Shown: positions 1 through 6,917 of the stretch, one piece after another | How the letters are laid out: each line of letters starts with the position of its first letter | Position numbering within the stretch: position 1 is the stretch's first letter | DNA from: Defluviitaleaceae bacterium | GTDB taxonomy: Bacteria; Bacillota; Clostridia; Lachnospirales; WQUN01 | Assembly (NCBI GenBank): GCA_009779835.1 | Contig: WRBD01000022.1 | Coordinates: forward strand, 1-35,887 | DNA: 35,887 nt | Direction: 5' to 3' | Position numbers and translations under genes: made by a program | Notes under the pieces: generated by a model | Database searches by the model: none | The model's input: only the letters and a program-made list of their open reading frames with translations | Told to the model about the DNA's origin: nothing

Positions 1-1619
1 GGTGCGTCCAATTCGTCTGCCGATAATATAATAACCTGCCCTGCGGCTTGCACTACCGTAACAGTGCGTGAAAGACCGGGTACACCTTGGGCAGAAACCG
101 TTACTGTTCCTGTCCGTTGTCCTCCGAAATTTGGTTGTGCCATAATTGCAAATTCACCGATTCCGGTTTGATTCGGAGGGTGAAAAAGACCAACGGACAA
201 CCAAGAAGCCGCATTGCCGCTTATATCTACATTCCATCTTCTGTTAGCGTTAGTGAATACATATACCATGCCGCCACTATGGATATTCGGCGGTGCCGCA
301 ACAGCCGGCAGCGACAATGTATCCCCCAATAAGTAAAGAACCGTACCGTGACCTTGTATTACCGTAATTTCAGCCGTTGCCCCATTTACGAAATCAACTC
401 TTATCGTTCCTGTTCTTGAAGCATTTCCGAAATTTTCGTCTACATTCATAACGAAGGAATCATTTGTATGAGGAGGGATACGCACTTGTTCGCTTATCGT
501 CAGCCACGGCGTATTGCCTGTCACAGTTGCAGACCACGAAAGACCAAAAGGTAAGAGCATAGACCTGCTACTGGGGATAGCCGAAGGTGTCCATGTGTTT
601 GGGTCTGATTGCGGGGACACAGAAGAAGAATCAACATCAATATTTAACGTATATGGAATGTGTCTTACCTTCCCATATTCTAAGCCAAGAAAATATTCCA
701 ACGGCTCACTTGCGGAAACATCAACCCATTCAATGCAATCTTTTGTCAGTTCAATTTCAGAGTCATAACTCCATTCAAGTGGTTGGCTTGCATCAGTAAT
801 GCCGAAAGTAATATCCGTATCCCATTCATAAAACTGCCCTGTGAGTACGTCTGCTGAATCATCGTCCCATGCTAAATCAATATTCCAATCAAAATAATAT
901 TCAGCAATGGTTTCAAATTCTGCGATAATCATCAGACCGCCATCCGACATAATAAACTCCGGGCTATCGGCAAAGGGCGGGATTACAACGTCTCCCTCGG
1001 CAACTTTCCATCTTGGAAATTGATATAAAGTATGGCATGGTGTGCTTATATTAAAACGAACACTGCTTCCGGCAGTAATATCTGAAATTGAAATAATGCC
1101 GATTTCTGTTTTATGAACAGTACGTTCGTTATTAATAAACAGTTCCATTTCCGCTTCATACACGGGAATATTAAAACAACTGTTATGAGTGATTATGTTA
1201 AGGCTACCCGGTTGAAGTCCGCCGCCGTGCGCGTCAAGAACAGTCTGCGCCTCTACTATTGCGGCAATTAAAGCGTCTCGGGCTTCTTGGGTAGACCAGT
1301 ATCTGTTTTTCAGTGTGTTCGCTCCCGGGGATACGTCTACAAGTGTATCAGACAAAAGTTCATATGCGTAATTTATACGATTATGAAGCAACGATATTTG
1401 TTCGGCTATGTTAAATGTCTCCACGTTGTCGGCACTTGTGTTCAAATTTTCAAATTGCTTTGTATCCTCTGAATACGTAAGATATACGCTGTCATTTTTC
1501 CACTGCGTATTATCATTACCGTTACTTTCTCGTGCATATGCCGGGTTTGCGGTAATTGCAAACACTATAAAAAAGCATAACACCAGTGCAACAACTTTTC
1601 TCACTTTCAATTTCGTCAT
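1..1619 (-). CDS. Secreted BACON-domain protein, C-terminus outside window
   Basis: An open frame of 539 codons runs from ATG at 1619 to the left edge without a stop, so the gene continues beyond the window. The N-terminus has a basic start, a hydrophobic core and an AYA cleavage site near residue 29, a standard Sec signal peptide. Residues 73-132 form an alpha-helical stretch that loosely resembles FIVAR modules. Residues 345-425 and 445-527 are two beta-rich repeats with the BACON pattern: a W-L-T/S-I/V core (TPWLTISE, ASWLSVG), an N/P-F-G turn, R-TGT/TGTV strands, and a closing V-I/V-Q. BACON domains are usually carbohydrate- or mucin-associated binding modules on extracellular enzymes. 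No catalytic domain is visible, but one could lie past the edge. The start has GGGTGGGAG upstream. It lies 60 bases downstream of the small gene at 1680-2048 and may share its transcript. Confidence 0.85.
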   Translation of the reverse strand, partial: MTKLKVRKVVALVLCFFIVFAITANPAYARESNGNDNTQWKNDSVYLTYSEDTKQFENLNTSADNVETFNIAEQISLLHNRINYAYELLSDTLVDVSPGANTLKNRYWSTQEARDALIAAIVEAQTVLDAHGGGLQPGSLNIITHNSCFNIPVYEAEMELFINNERTVHKTEIGIISISDITAGSSVRFNISTPCHTLYQFPRWKVAEGDVVIPPFADSPEFIMSDGGLMIIAEFETIAEYYFDWNIDLAWDDDSADVLTGQFYEWDTDITFGITDASQPLEWSYDSEIELTKDCIEWVDVSASEPLEYFLGLEYGKVRHIPYTLNIDVDSSSVSPQSDPNTWTPSAIPSSRSMLLPFGLSWSATVTGNTPWLTISEQVRIPPHTNDSFVMNVDENFGNASRTGTIRVDFVNGATAEITVIQGHGTVLYLLGDTLSLPAVAAPPNIHSGGMVYVFTNANRRWNVDISGNAASWLSVGLFHPPNQTGIGEFAIMAQPNFGGQRTGTVTVSAQGVPGLSRTVTVVQAAGQVIILSADELDA

Positions 1620-1679
1620 GTTAGTCTCCCACCCCATAAAAAATTCTCGACATTTTGAAAAAGGTATATTTTTTTGCCG

Positions 1680-2048
1680 TCATGATTTTTGGCATATATT
1701 GTTGTTTATTGCGGACAGTTTATCATGAAGAAAACGTACATGCAACACTTGCAATGCTTGTAATGCTTTAACTTTTAGTTGACAAAAACCCACAAGAAGA
1801 TTTTTAATTTCGTCAATTATTTGCGAATTGTGAACAGGCGGCACACCGATGGCTTCCATTGCGGGAAATGTGTCTTCGTATAAGCCCGGAGTGTAGCTGT
1901 GCCGGACGTTATAGGAATCTTCTCCCGAATGGGTTTCGGGAAGAAAATCACGCGGTGCAGGGATATTTTCGGCATAACCGTCTCTTATGCCGCGGCGGTA
2001 TTTTTCGAGATAATTTTGCACGGTCGGGATGTTTTTTTCTTCATTCAT
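1680..2048 (-). CDS. Hypothetical protein, 122 aa
   Basis: I do not recognise this family. The ATG at 2048 is preferred over an in-frame TTG at 2066 because GGAGGGAG lies 9-10 bases upstream of the ATG. The protein is soluble and has no signal peptide. The first 60 residues are charged and rich in Tyr, Asn and Pro. The last 50 are helical and amphipathic, with a three-residue pattern (KAL-QAL-QVL) encoded by three near-identical 9-base repeats at 1742-1768. The gene lies upstream of the BACON protein in the same direction and is the probable first gene of that transcript. Its own 5' side abuts a broken histidine kinase on the opposite strand. Coding character is moderate, so it could also be a chimaeric or decayed frame. 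Confidence 0.5.
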   Translation of the reverse strand: MNEEKNIPTVQNYLEKYRRGIRDGYAENIPAPRDFLPETHSGEDSYNVRHSYTPGLYEDTFPAMEAIGVPPVHNSQIIDEIKNLLVGFCQLKVKALQALQVLHVRFLHDKLSAINNNICQKS

Positions 2049-2102
2049 TGTGTGTTCTCCCTCCAACTATAAAAATATTGCTATCACGGTAAAAATAATT
2101 AA

Positions 2103-2390
2103 ATCGAAGCCTGTAAAGGGATAGAAGCATCTGTTTTTAAACTTTATGCACAAAAAAAAGATTCATATGTTCTTTTCGTGTTTTCAAATACATGCCCGTC
2201 TGCGCCGTCATTCTATAAGTTAGCCGAAAAGGGGTTTTCTACAAAAGAAGGTATGCGCGGTGTAGGATTATATGTAATGTCTGAGATTCTTCAAAATAAT
2301 AATAAACTGACACTTGCTACTAAATGGGAAGACGGCTATTTTATACAGGAATTGCGAATTGCGACAGCACAGGAGGGGGATTATGCTTAG
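2103..2390 (+). pseudogene. AgrC-like GHKL histidine kinase, 3' remnant
   Basis: From 2103 the plus strand encodes the end of a GHKL (HATPase_c_5) kinase. It begins in the middle of the N box (IEACKGIE, usually preceded by N-A). It then has the FSNTCPS stretch, the KGFSTK and GMRGVGLYV G-box residues that bind ATP, and the closing FIQELRI strand. A TAA at 2100-2102 ends homology abruptly. None of the upstream frames encodes the missing sensor transmembrane helices, the dimerisation His or the start of the N box. The remnant has only weak internal starts (GTG at 2178). It overlaps the response regulator start by 8 bases, which preserves the original kinase-regulator operon junction. It cannot act as a kinase. 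Confidence 0.82.
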
Positions 2391-3159
2391 TATATTTATA
2401 TGCGAAGACCAACCCGAAGAACTGGAATCTACCACTACGTTCATTGAAAATTATATTTCAATGGAAAACCTGGGCATGGAAGTGGTATGCGCTGCTACGT
2501 CGCCCCATGAAATATTGGACTACATAAGCGAGAGCAAAGTAGCCGGGTTATATTTTTTAGATGTGGACTTGCAATGTGAAATGGATGGAATACAACTGGC
2601 AGAAGCCATACGCAAATATGATCCGAGGGGTTTTATTGTTTTCATTACAGCAGATGCGAAATCCCTTACGCTTACATTTAAGTATAGAGTGGAGGCAATG
2701 GATTATATTGTAAAAGGCGATGCTTATATTAAAGAGCGTATTAGCAAATGCATCAATGACGCAAACGCTAAATACATATCAAAATCCACACCGCTTCAAG
2801 ATACTTTTGTATATAAACTTTCCGGCAATACGAATAAACTTTCAAAAGGAAGTGTTGTATCAGTAGACCGTTCAAAGATTCTCTTTTTAGAGGTAAATCA
2901 AGCCAGGCCCCATAGCCTGATTATATATTCCGAAAACAGTAAGCACGAATTTAGAGGTAAGCTATCTCATGCTCAAAAAGAATTGGACGAGCGATTTTTC
3001 AGATGCCACAGAGCTTTTATTGTAAATACTACAAAGATAACCGCAATAGATGAGAAAGGTTTAAAATTAAAGTTTGCAAATGGTGATGAAATCGACATAG
3101 CGGCTAAATATGTTAAAAAAATTAAGTTGATGTTGGGGAAGTTTAGTGGACAAGTTTAG
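2383..3159 (+). CDS. LytTR-family response regulator (AgrA-like)
   Basis: This 258-residue two-domain regulator would bind DNA when phosphorylated. The receiver domain covers residues 1-125, with the acidic pair E8/D9, the phosphoacceptor D60 in YFLDVD, and a V-K-G in place of the usual K-P-x. Residues 145-250 are a LytTR domain with the typical FFRCHRAFIVN core. The ATG at 2383 is chosen because AGGAGGGGG lies just upstream and the start overlaps the kinase stop, which implies translational coupling. Its cognate kinase is truncated, so it is either unphosphorylated, activated by another kinase, or silent. No peptide-pheromone gene or AgrB-like processing protein is visible nearby. It converges with the binding lipoprotein gene, and the two stop codons overlap at 3156-3159. 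Confidence 0.9.
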   Translation: MLSIFICEDQPEELESTTTFIENYISMENLGMEVVCAATSPHEILDYISESKVAGLYFLDVDLQCEMDGIQLAEAIRKYDPRGFIVFITADAKSLTLTFKYRVEAMDYIVKGDAYIKERISKCINDANAKYISKSTPLQDTFVYKLSGNTNKLSKGSVVSVDRSKILFLEVNQARPHSLIIYSENSKHEFRGKLSHAQKELDERFFRCHRAFIVNTTKITAIDEKGLKLKFANGDEIDIAAKYVKKIKLMLGKFSGQV

Positions 3160-4076
3160 CTCAAACCGTACCTTGCTAAGAGTTCATAGTAATAACCGCT
3201 GGTGCGAAGGTTCGCAAGCCCTTGATTAAACATTCCTATAAGTTCGGGGAATTCGCCCAAGCGAACGGCAAAACCGTAGTATCTTGGGTTTAACGTATCG
3301 CCGCGTGTTTCAAGAGGAATGCCTTGGTGGATTGCAAATTCGATAACGGGGCGGTCATCAATTGCAGCGGCGGCATCACCCATTATAACCGCGGCGTGCA
3401 ATGAGGGTGCGTCTTCATAGTAGACCAGGTCGAAGCCGTATTGTTCCGCAATTTGTTCGCCGAAGCTTGCGCCGATTGTTCCGATTTTAACCGCAACCGT
3501 TTCGCCGGTTAAATTCGCAAATTCGTTAATAGGGCTTCCTTCGGGAACAACCAAAATTTGCCCCGTTAAAAAATAACCGTCGGAAAAATCGAGCCACTCC
3601 CGTCGTTCTTCCGTGATGGACATTCCGGCAATCATACCGTCTGCTGTTCCCGTTTCAAGATATCCCAAAGCGGCGGCAAAACCTACATGGTGAAGCTCAA
3701 CTTTAAAGCCTTGGTCTGTGGCTATTGCTTCGAGTATGTCAATGTCGAAGCCGTAAAATTCGCCTGTTTCAACGTTAAGCATATGGAATGGCGGAAAGAA
3801 ATTTTCCGCATAAATTCTGTACACATGACCATTCCATGTCCAAGCCTGTTCTCCGGAAATATTGTCATCAACCTGAGGGGTTTCTTCTTCGTATTCGATT
3901 AGGTCGGGTTCGGGTTCCAGTTGCGGTTCGCCAATAAGGTCGGGTTCGCCTTCGGTACGTTCCTGTACGGAAAGCTGTGCATCGTCATTGTTGCTTGCTG
4001 TATCTGCACCGCCACAAGCACCAAAAATAAGTACAAACGAAAGCACACAAATGGCTGTAATAAAAATCTTTTTCAT
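3156..4076 (-). CDS. Amino-acid-type ABC substrate-binding lipoprotein (SBP_bac_3)
   Basis: A 306-residue family 3 periplasmic-type binding protein. It starts with a lipoprotein signal peptide and a lipobox ending at C21 (IFGAC), so it is anchored to the outer face of the membrane. Residues 22-80 are an acidic, Pro/Glu-rich spacer. From about residue 82 the two-lobed fold follows, with FYGFDIDI, the DGMIAGMSIT ligand-loop region, an R-R-E-W-L-D-F-S segment and the hinge GETVAVKIGTIG. Such proteins bind amino acids or small carboxylates. No ABC permease or ATPase is adjacent, so it either serves a transporter encoded elsewhere or acts as a sensory ligand receptor. GGAAGGATG lies upstream of the ATG at 4076. 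Its 3' end shares bases with the response regulator stop. Confidence 0.9.
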   Translation of the reverse strand: MKKIFITAICVLSFVLIFGACGGADTASNNDDAQLSVQERTEGEPDLIGEPQLEPEPDLIEYEEETPQVDDNISGEQAWTWNGHVYRIYAENFFPPFHMLNVETGEFYGFDIDILEAIATDQGFKVELHHVGFAAALGYLETGTADGMIAGMSITEERREWLDFSDGYFLTGQILVVPEGSPINEFANLTGETVAVKIGTIGASFGEQIAEQYGFDLVYYEDAPSLHAAVIMGDAAAAIDDRPVIEFAIHQGIPLETRGDTLNPRYYGFAVRLGEFPELIGMFNQGLANLRTSGYYYELLARYGLS

Positions 4077-4095
4077 TTTTTATCATCCTTCCAAA

Positions 4096-4135
4096 TTTTT
4101 CACATCACTATATAATATTGCATATCTGTGAAAAA
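4096..4135. repeat. Inverted repeat between comM and the binding lipoprotein gene
   Basis: TTTTTCACA at 4096-4104 and TGTGAAAAA at 4127-4135 are perfect 9-base inverted arms separated by 22 A/T-rich bases that contain TATATAATATT. The element sits between the comM stop and the binding-protein start, both on the minus strand. It could be an operator around the binding-protein promoter or a weak read-through hairpin. The AT-rich arms make a strong terminator unlikely. Confidence 0.45.
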
Positions 4136-4140
4136 ATACA

Positions 4141-5679
4141 TCACCAATATTTCCTGTCAAGCCCACGATAAGAAATAGCTTCCGCAACGTGTTCTGCTGT
4201 AATTTCTGCGGAATCGTTAAGGTCAGCGATAGTGCGGGAAATTTTCAGAATTTTATGATAAGCGCGCGCGGAGAGAGACATCGTATCGAATACGTTTTTT
4301 AGAAGTTCCTGCGCTTCATTGCCAAGCTTACAATATTTTTTTATAAGCACGGCAGACATTTTCGCGTTGAAACGAATGCCTTTGGCTTTTGGGTCTTCGG
4401 AGAAGCGTTTTTGTTGACGGGCGCGGGCATTTTCGACGCGCTCTTTTATTGCGGCGGAATTTTCAGCAGGTTTCTTGGATGCTTGCAAATCTGAATACTC
4501 AACAGGGGTTGCTTCTACTTGAATGTCTATTCTGTCCAGCAACGGCCCTGAAATTTTTTCAAGATAACGTGCAATTTCGGCTTCCGAACAAGTGCAGCGT
4601 TTCGTTCCCAAATAACCGCAAGGGCATGGATTCATCGCCGCAAGCAATAGAAAAACACTCGGATATGTTGAAACGCCGCTTGTTCGGGTTATTGTAATTT
4701 GCCCGTCTTCCAGCGGCTGACGAAGTGTTTCCAACGCTTTTTTTTGAAATTCGGGAAGCTCGTCCAAAAAAAGAACTCCGTTATGCGCAAGCGAAATTTC
4801 CCCCGGCATGGGAATGCGTCCGCCGCCCGTAAGTGAAATATAAGATGCTGTATGATGCGGCGTTCGAAACGGACGCTGAGACATCAAAATATTTTTTTGA
4901 TTTAACAAACCCGCAATGCTGTAAATCTTTGTGATTTCCATGCTCTCATCCATAGATAAATCCGGCAGAATCGTTGGTATTCGCCGCGCAAGCATGGTTT
5001 TTCCCGCACCGGGTGTGCCAATCATCAACGCGTTGTGATATCCTGCCGCCGCTATTTCCAACGCGCGCTTTACATAAGTTTGCCCGGCTACATCGGAAAA
5101 ATCGACATCGTATGTATTTCCTTCTCCGCGAAAAAATTCCGCAGGGTTAATGCGAAGCGGTTCAATCGGTGTTCCTGTAAAATGCTGAACAAGCTGTTCA
5201 ATACTTTCCACGGGATAAACAACCGCATCTTCCACCAATGCCGCTTCAGACGCGTTATCCACGCCAACAAAAAAAGCCGAAGCACCACCCGCTTTGGCTT
5301 CAATAACCATCGGTAAAATCCCGTTCACGGGACGCAACGCGCCGTCAAGCGAAAGTTCACCCGCAAAAAACGCGCCTTCCGCCGCGTTCGGTTTGATTAA
5401 ACCCATGCACATTAAAATTCCCACAGCCATCGGCAAATCAAACGACGGGCCCGACTTTTTTATATCCGCGGGCGCGAGATTTACCGTAATTCTTTTCACC
5501 GGAAAACTAAAGCCCGCGTTGCGAATCGCAGCGCGGATTCTTTCACGCGATTCCTTTACCGCAGAGTCCGGCAGTCCTACAATGTCGAAAACAGGCAAAC
5601 CGCTGGAAATATCAACCTCAACGTCAACATGACGGCTTTCCACTCCCAAAACAGCTCCGCTTGACACTCGCACGAACAT
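4141..5679 (-). CDS. comM: YifB/ComM-family AAA+ Mg-chelatase-like protein
   Basis: A 512-residue protein of the ComM/YifB family, usually about 500 residues. The N-terminal 180 residues form the Lon-protease-like S5 fold domain (FDIVGLPDSAVKESRER). The AAA+ domain follows with Walker A GTPGAGKT at 221-228, Walker B as LFLDELPEF, and the sensor stretch AAMNPCPCGY. A Mg_chelatase_C domain with a Cys-rich insert closes the protein. In naturally transformable bacteria ComM is a hexameric branch-migration helicase that extends recombination of taken-up DNA; its role in Clostridia is less clear. The ATG at 5679 is preferred to the GTG at 5691 because GGGGTGG then sits about 8 bases upstream and the protein begins like its relatives (MFVRV). 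A good promoter lies directly upstream. Confidence 0.93.
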   Translation of the reverse strand: MFVRVSSGAVLGVESRHVDVEVDISSGLPVFDIVGLPDSAVKESRERIRAAIRNAGFSFPVKRITVNLAPADIKKSGPSFDLPMAVGILMCMGLIKPNAAEGAFFAGELSLDGALRPVNGILPMVIEAKAGGASAFFVGVDNASEAALVEDAVVYPVESIEQLVQHFTGTPIEPLRINPAEFFRGEGNTYDVDFSDVAGQTYVKRALEIAAAGYHNALMIGTPGAGKTMLARRIPTILPDLSMDESMEITKIYSIAGLLNQKNILMSQRPFRTPHHTASYISLTGGGRIPMPGEISLAHNGVLFLDELPEFQKKALETLRQPLEDGQITITRTSGVSTYPSVFLLLAAMNPCPCGYLGTKRCTCSEAEIARYLEKISGPLLDRIDIQVEATPVEYSDLQASKKPAENSAAIKERVENARARQQKRFSEDPKAKGIRFNAKMSAVLIKKYCKLGNEAQELLKNVFDTMSLSARAYHKILKISRTIADLNDSAEITAEHVAEAISYRGLDRKYW

Positions 5680-5712
5680 TTTAGAAACCACCCCGGTACA
5701 TAAATTTTCTCG

Positions 5713-5741
5713 AGTATACTTTTTTTCGCGGGGTTTAGCAA
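5713..5741 (-). promoter_or_regulatory. Candidate sigma-A promoter of comM
   Basis: On the minus strand TTGCTA (5741-5736) and TATACT (5718-5713) are separated by exactly 17 bases, about 35 bases upstream of the comM ATG. The -35 box overlaps the stop codon of the decayed LysR gene, so comM does not depend on read-through from it. Confidence 0.6.
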
Positions 5742-5970
5742 TTATTTATGATTATCATTTCTTGCAACCGTTCTAAAAATTTCTGTGAAGCCTTTGAAAA
5801 AACCTGATGCTTTTTCCAAATTAAATCTATATTAAACGCCATAGTTTGTTTTCCAATTCTTTTAACTGACGGGAAAGTGTGGGCTGTGATAGGTGTAAGG
5901 CCTCGGCCGCTTTAGAAATGCTTTTTTCTTCCGCAACCGCTAAAAAATATTTTAATAAACGTAATTCCAT
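5735..5970 (-). pseudogene. LysR-family regulator with internal deletion
   Basis: From ATG at 5970 the minus strand encodes a normal LysR N-terminus: MELRLLKYFLAVAEE, then the winged-helix core SISKAAEALHLSQPTLSRQL and KELENKL. The frame then hits TAG at 5827. In another frame, starting at about 5842, the last 33 codons of a LysR effector domain follow (LIWKKHQVFSK, then FLERLQE) to a TAA at 5735. About 43 N-terminal and 33 C-terminal residues therefore survive, fused out of frame, and the roughly 220 residues between them are gone. The remnant is divergent from the GH9 operon, the usual position of a LysR activator relative to its target. Whether the HTH stub is translated is unknown; without the effector domain it could not sense a ligand. 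Confidence 0.85.
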
Positions 5971-6061
5971 AACCGCACCTTTTTTCTTACTTTCTTATTA
6001 AAAACAGCATAATATAATTAGCTATGCCTGTCGAGCATATTATGATATTTTATATAGGTAT

Positions 6062-6103
6062 TTGACATTTATAACACTAATGGTTAAAACATTAATAAAG
6101 GAG
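6062..6103 (+). promoter_or_regulatory. Candidate promoter and ribosome binding site of the GH9 operon
   Basis: TTGACA at 6062-6067 is a perfect -35 box. At 17 bases spacing the -10 would be TAAAAC (6085-6090), which matches only four of six positions, as is common at activated promoters. A short inverted repeat TAATG-N7-CATTA (6078-6094) overlaps it and could be an operator. AAAGGAG at 6097-6103 is the ribosome binding site for the ATG at 6112. The intergenic region is shared with the divergent broken LysR gene. Confidence 0.45.
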
Positions 6104-6111
6104 TTTTGTTT

Positions 6112-6906
6112 ATGAAAAAAATACTTGCTTTATCTTGTTGCTGTGTGGATTATTTTCCTGAAAAAGATGTTATTAATGCAGGCGGTAATGCTTTAAATGT
6201 AGCCGCAAGCTGCGTAAAAACCGGAAAAGTGCAAGCGTTTTTGATGGGAAATATAGGCACGGATAAATTTGCGGAAGAAGTAAAGAAAAAAGCCGACGAG
6301 CTTAAAATTAACCATGAAAAACTGTATAAAGCTGACGGGGAGACCGCAAATAATAAAATATATCTTACAGAAGGCGGCGACAGATATTTTAAAGAAGACA
6401 GTTGGACAAACGGTGTTTTGCGTGATTTTAAAATATCGTCTGATGACAGGGCTTTCATAAAAACTTTCGATGCCGTCGCGACAACGCTGAATGACGGTTT
6501 AGTTGCTGAACTGTGTGAAATATCGCATGAATCGAATTTCCTGCTGTCCGTAGATTTTTTGGAGCATATTCCAACAGATGATTGGCTCGGATTTTTTCAC
6601 GATATTGATATATTTTTTATCAGCGGAAAACAGGAAAATTTGCCGCTTTACAAGAAATGGTCTGCCGATTATCCTGCTTTATTTGTTGCAACTTTAGCCG
6701 AAAACGGCAGTATTGCATTTAAAAACGGCGAAGAATTTATTTGCGAAGCAGAAAAAGTTGATAATGTTGTTGATACCACAGGTTGCGGCGATTCGTATCA
6801 AGGTGCTTTCATCGTCGATTATTTAATAAACAGTGATGTATTGTCAGCTATGAAAGCAGGGTCAAAAGCGGCTGCCGTCACTTTATCGTTTATAGGCGCG
6901 ATATAA
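6112..6906 (+). CDS. PfkB-family sugar kinase, FrlD-like
   Basis: A 264-residue cytosolic ribokinase-fold kinase that would transfer phosphate from ATP to a sugar or sugar-amine. The N-terminal substrate motif AGGNALNVA lies at 23-31. The C-terminal PfkB signature DTTGCGDSYQGAF starts at 221, with D227 the catalytic base and Cys replacing the usual Ala in the anion hole. Length, the CVDYFPE start and the short FIGAI end resemble fructoselysine 6-kinase FrlD more than fructokinases, but no deglycase or frl transporter is adjacent, so the substrate is not settled. The ATG at 6112 follows AAAGGAG; an upstream in-frame TTG is ignored. It is the first gene of the operon, 11 bases before the cytosolic GH9 gene. 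Confidence 0.88.
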   Translation: MKKILALSCCCVDYFPEKDVINAGGNALNVAASCVKTGKVQAFLMGNIGTDKFAEEVKKKADELKINHEKLYKADGETANNKIYLTEGGDRYFKEDSWTNGVLRDFKISSDDRAFIKTFDAVATTLNDGLVAELCEISHESNFLLSVDFLEHIPTDDWLGFFHDIDIFFISGKQENLPLYKKWSADYPALFVATLAENGSIAFKNGEEFICEAEKVDNVVDTTGCGDSYQGAFIVDYLINSDVLSAMKAGSKAAAVTLSFIGAI

Positions 6907-6917
6907 AGGAGTTCACT

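Noticed and set aside
514..799. Plus-strand frames in the first 1.7 kb
   Set aside because: They are antisense to the long secreted BACON protein, whose signal peptide and repeats show the minus strand is the coding one.
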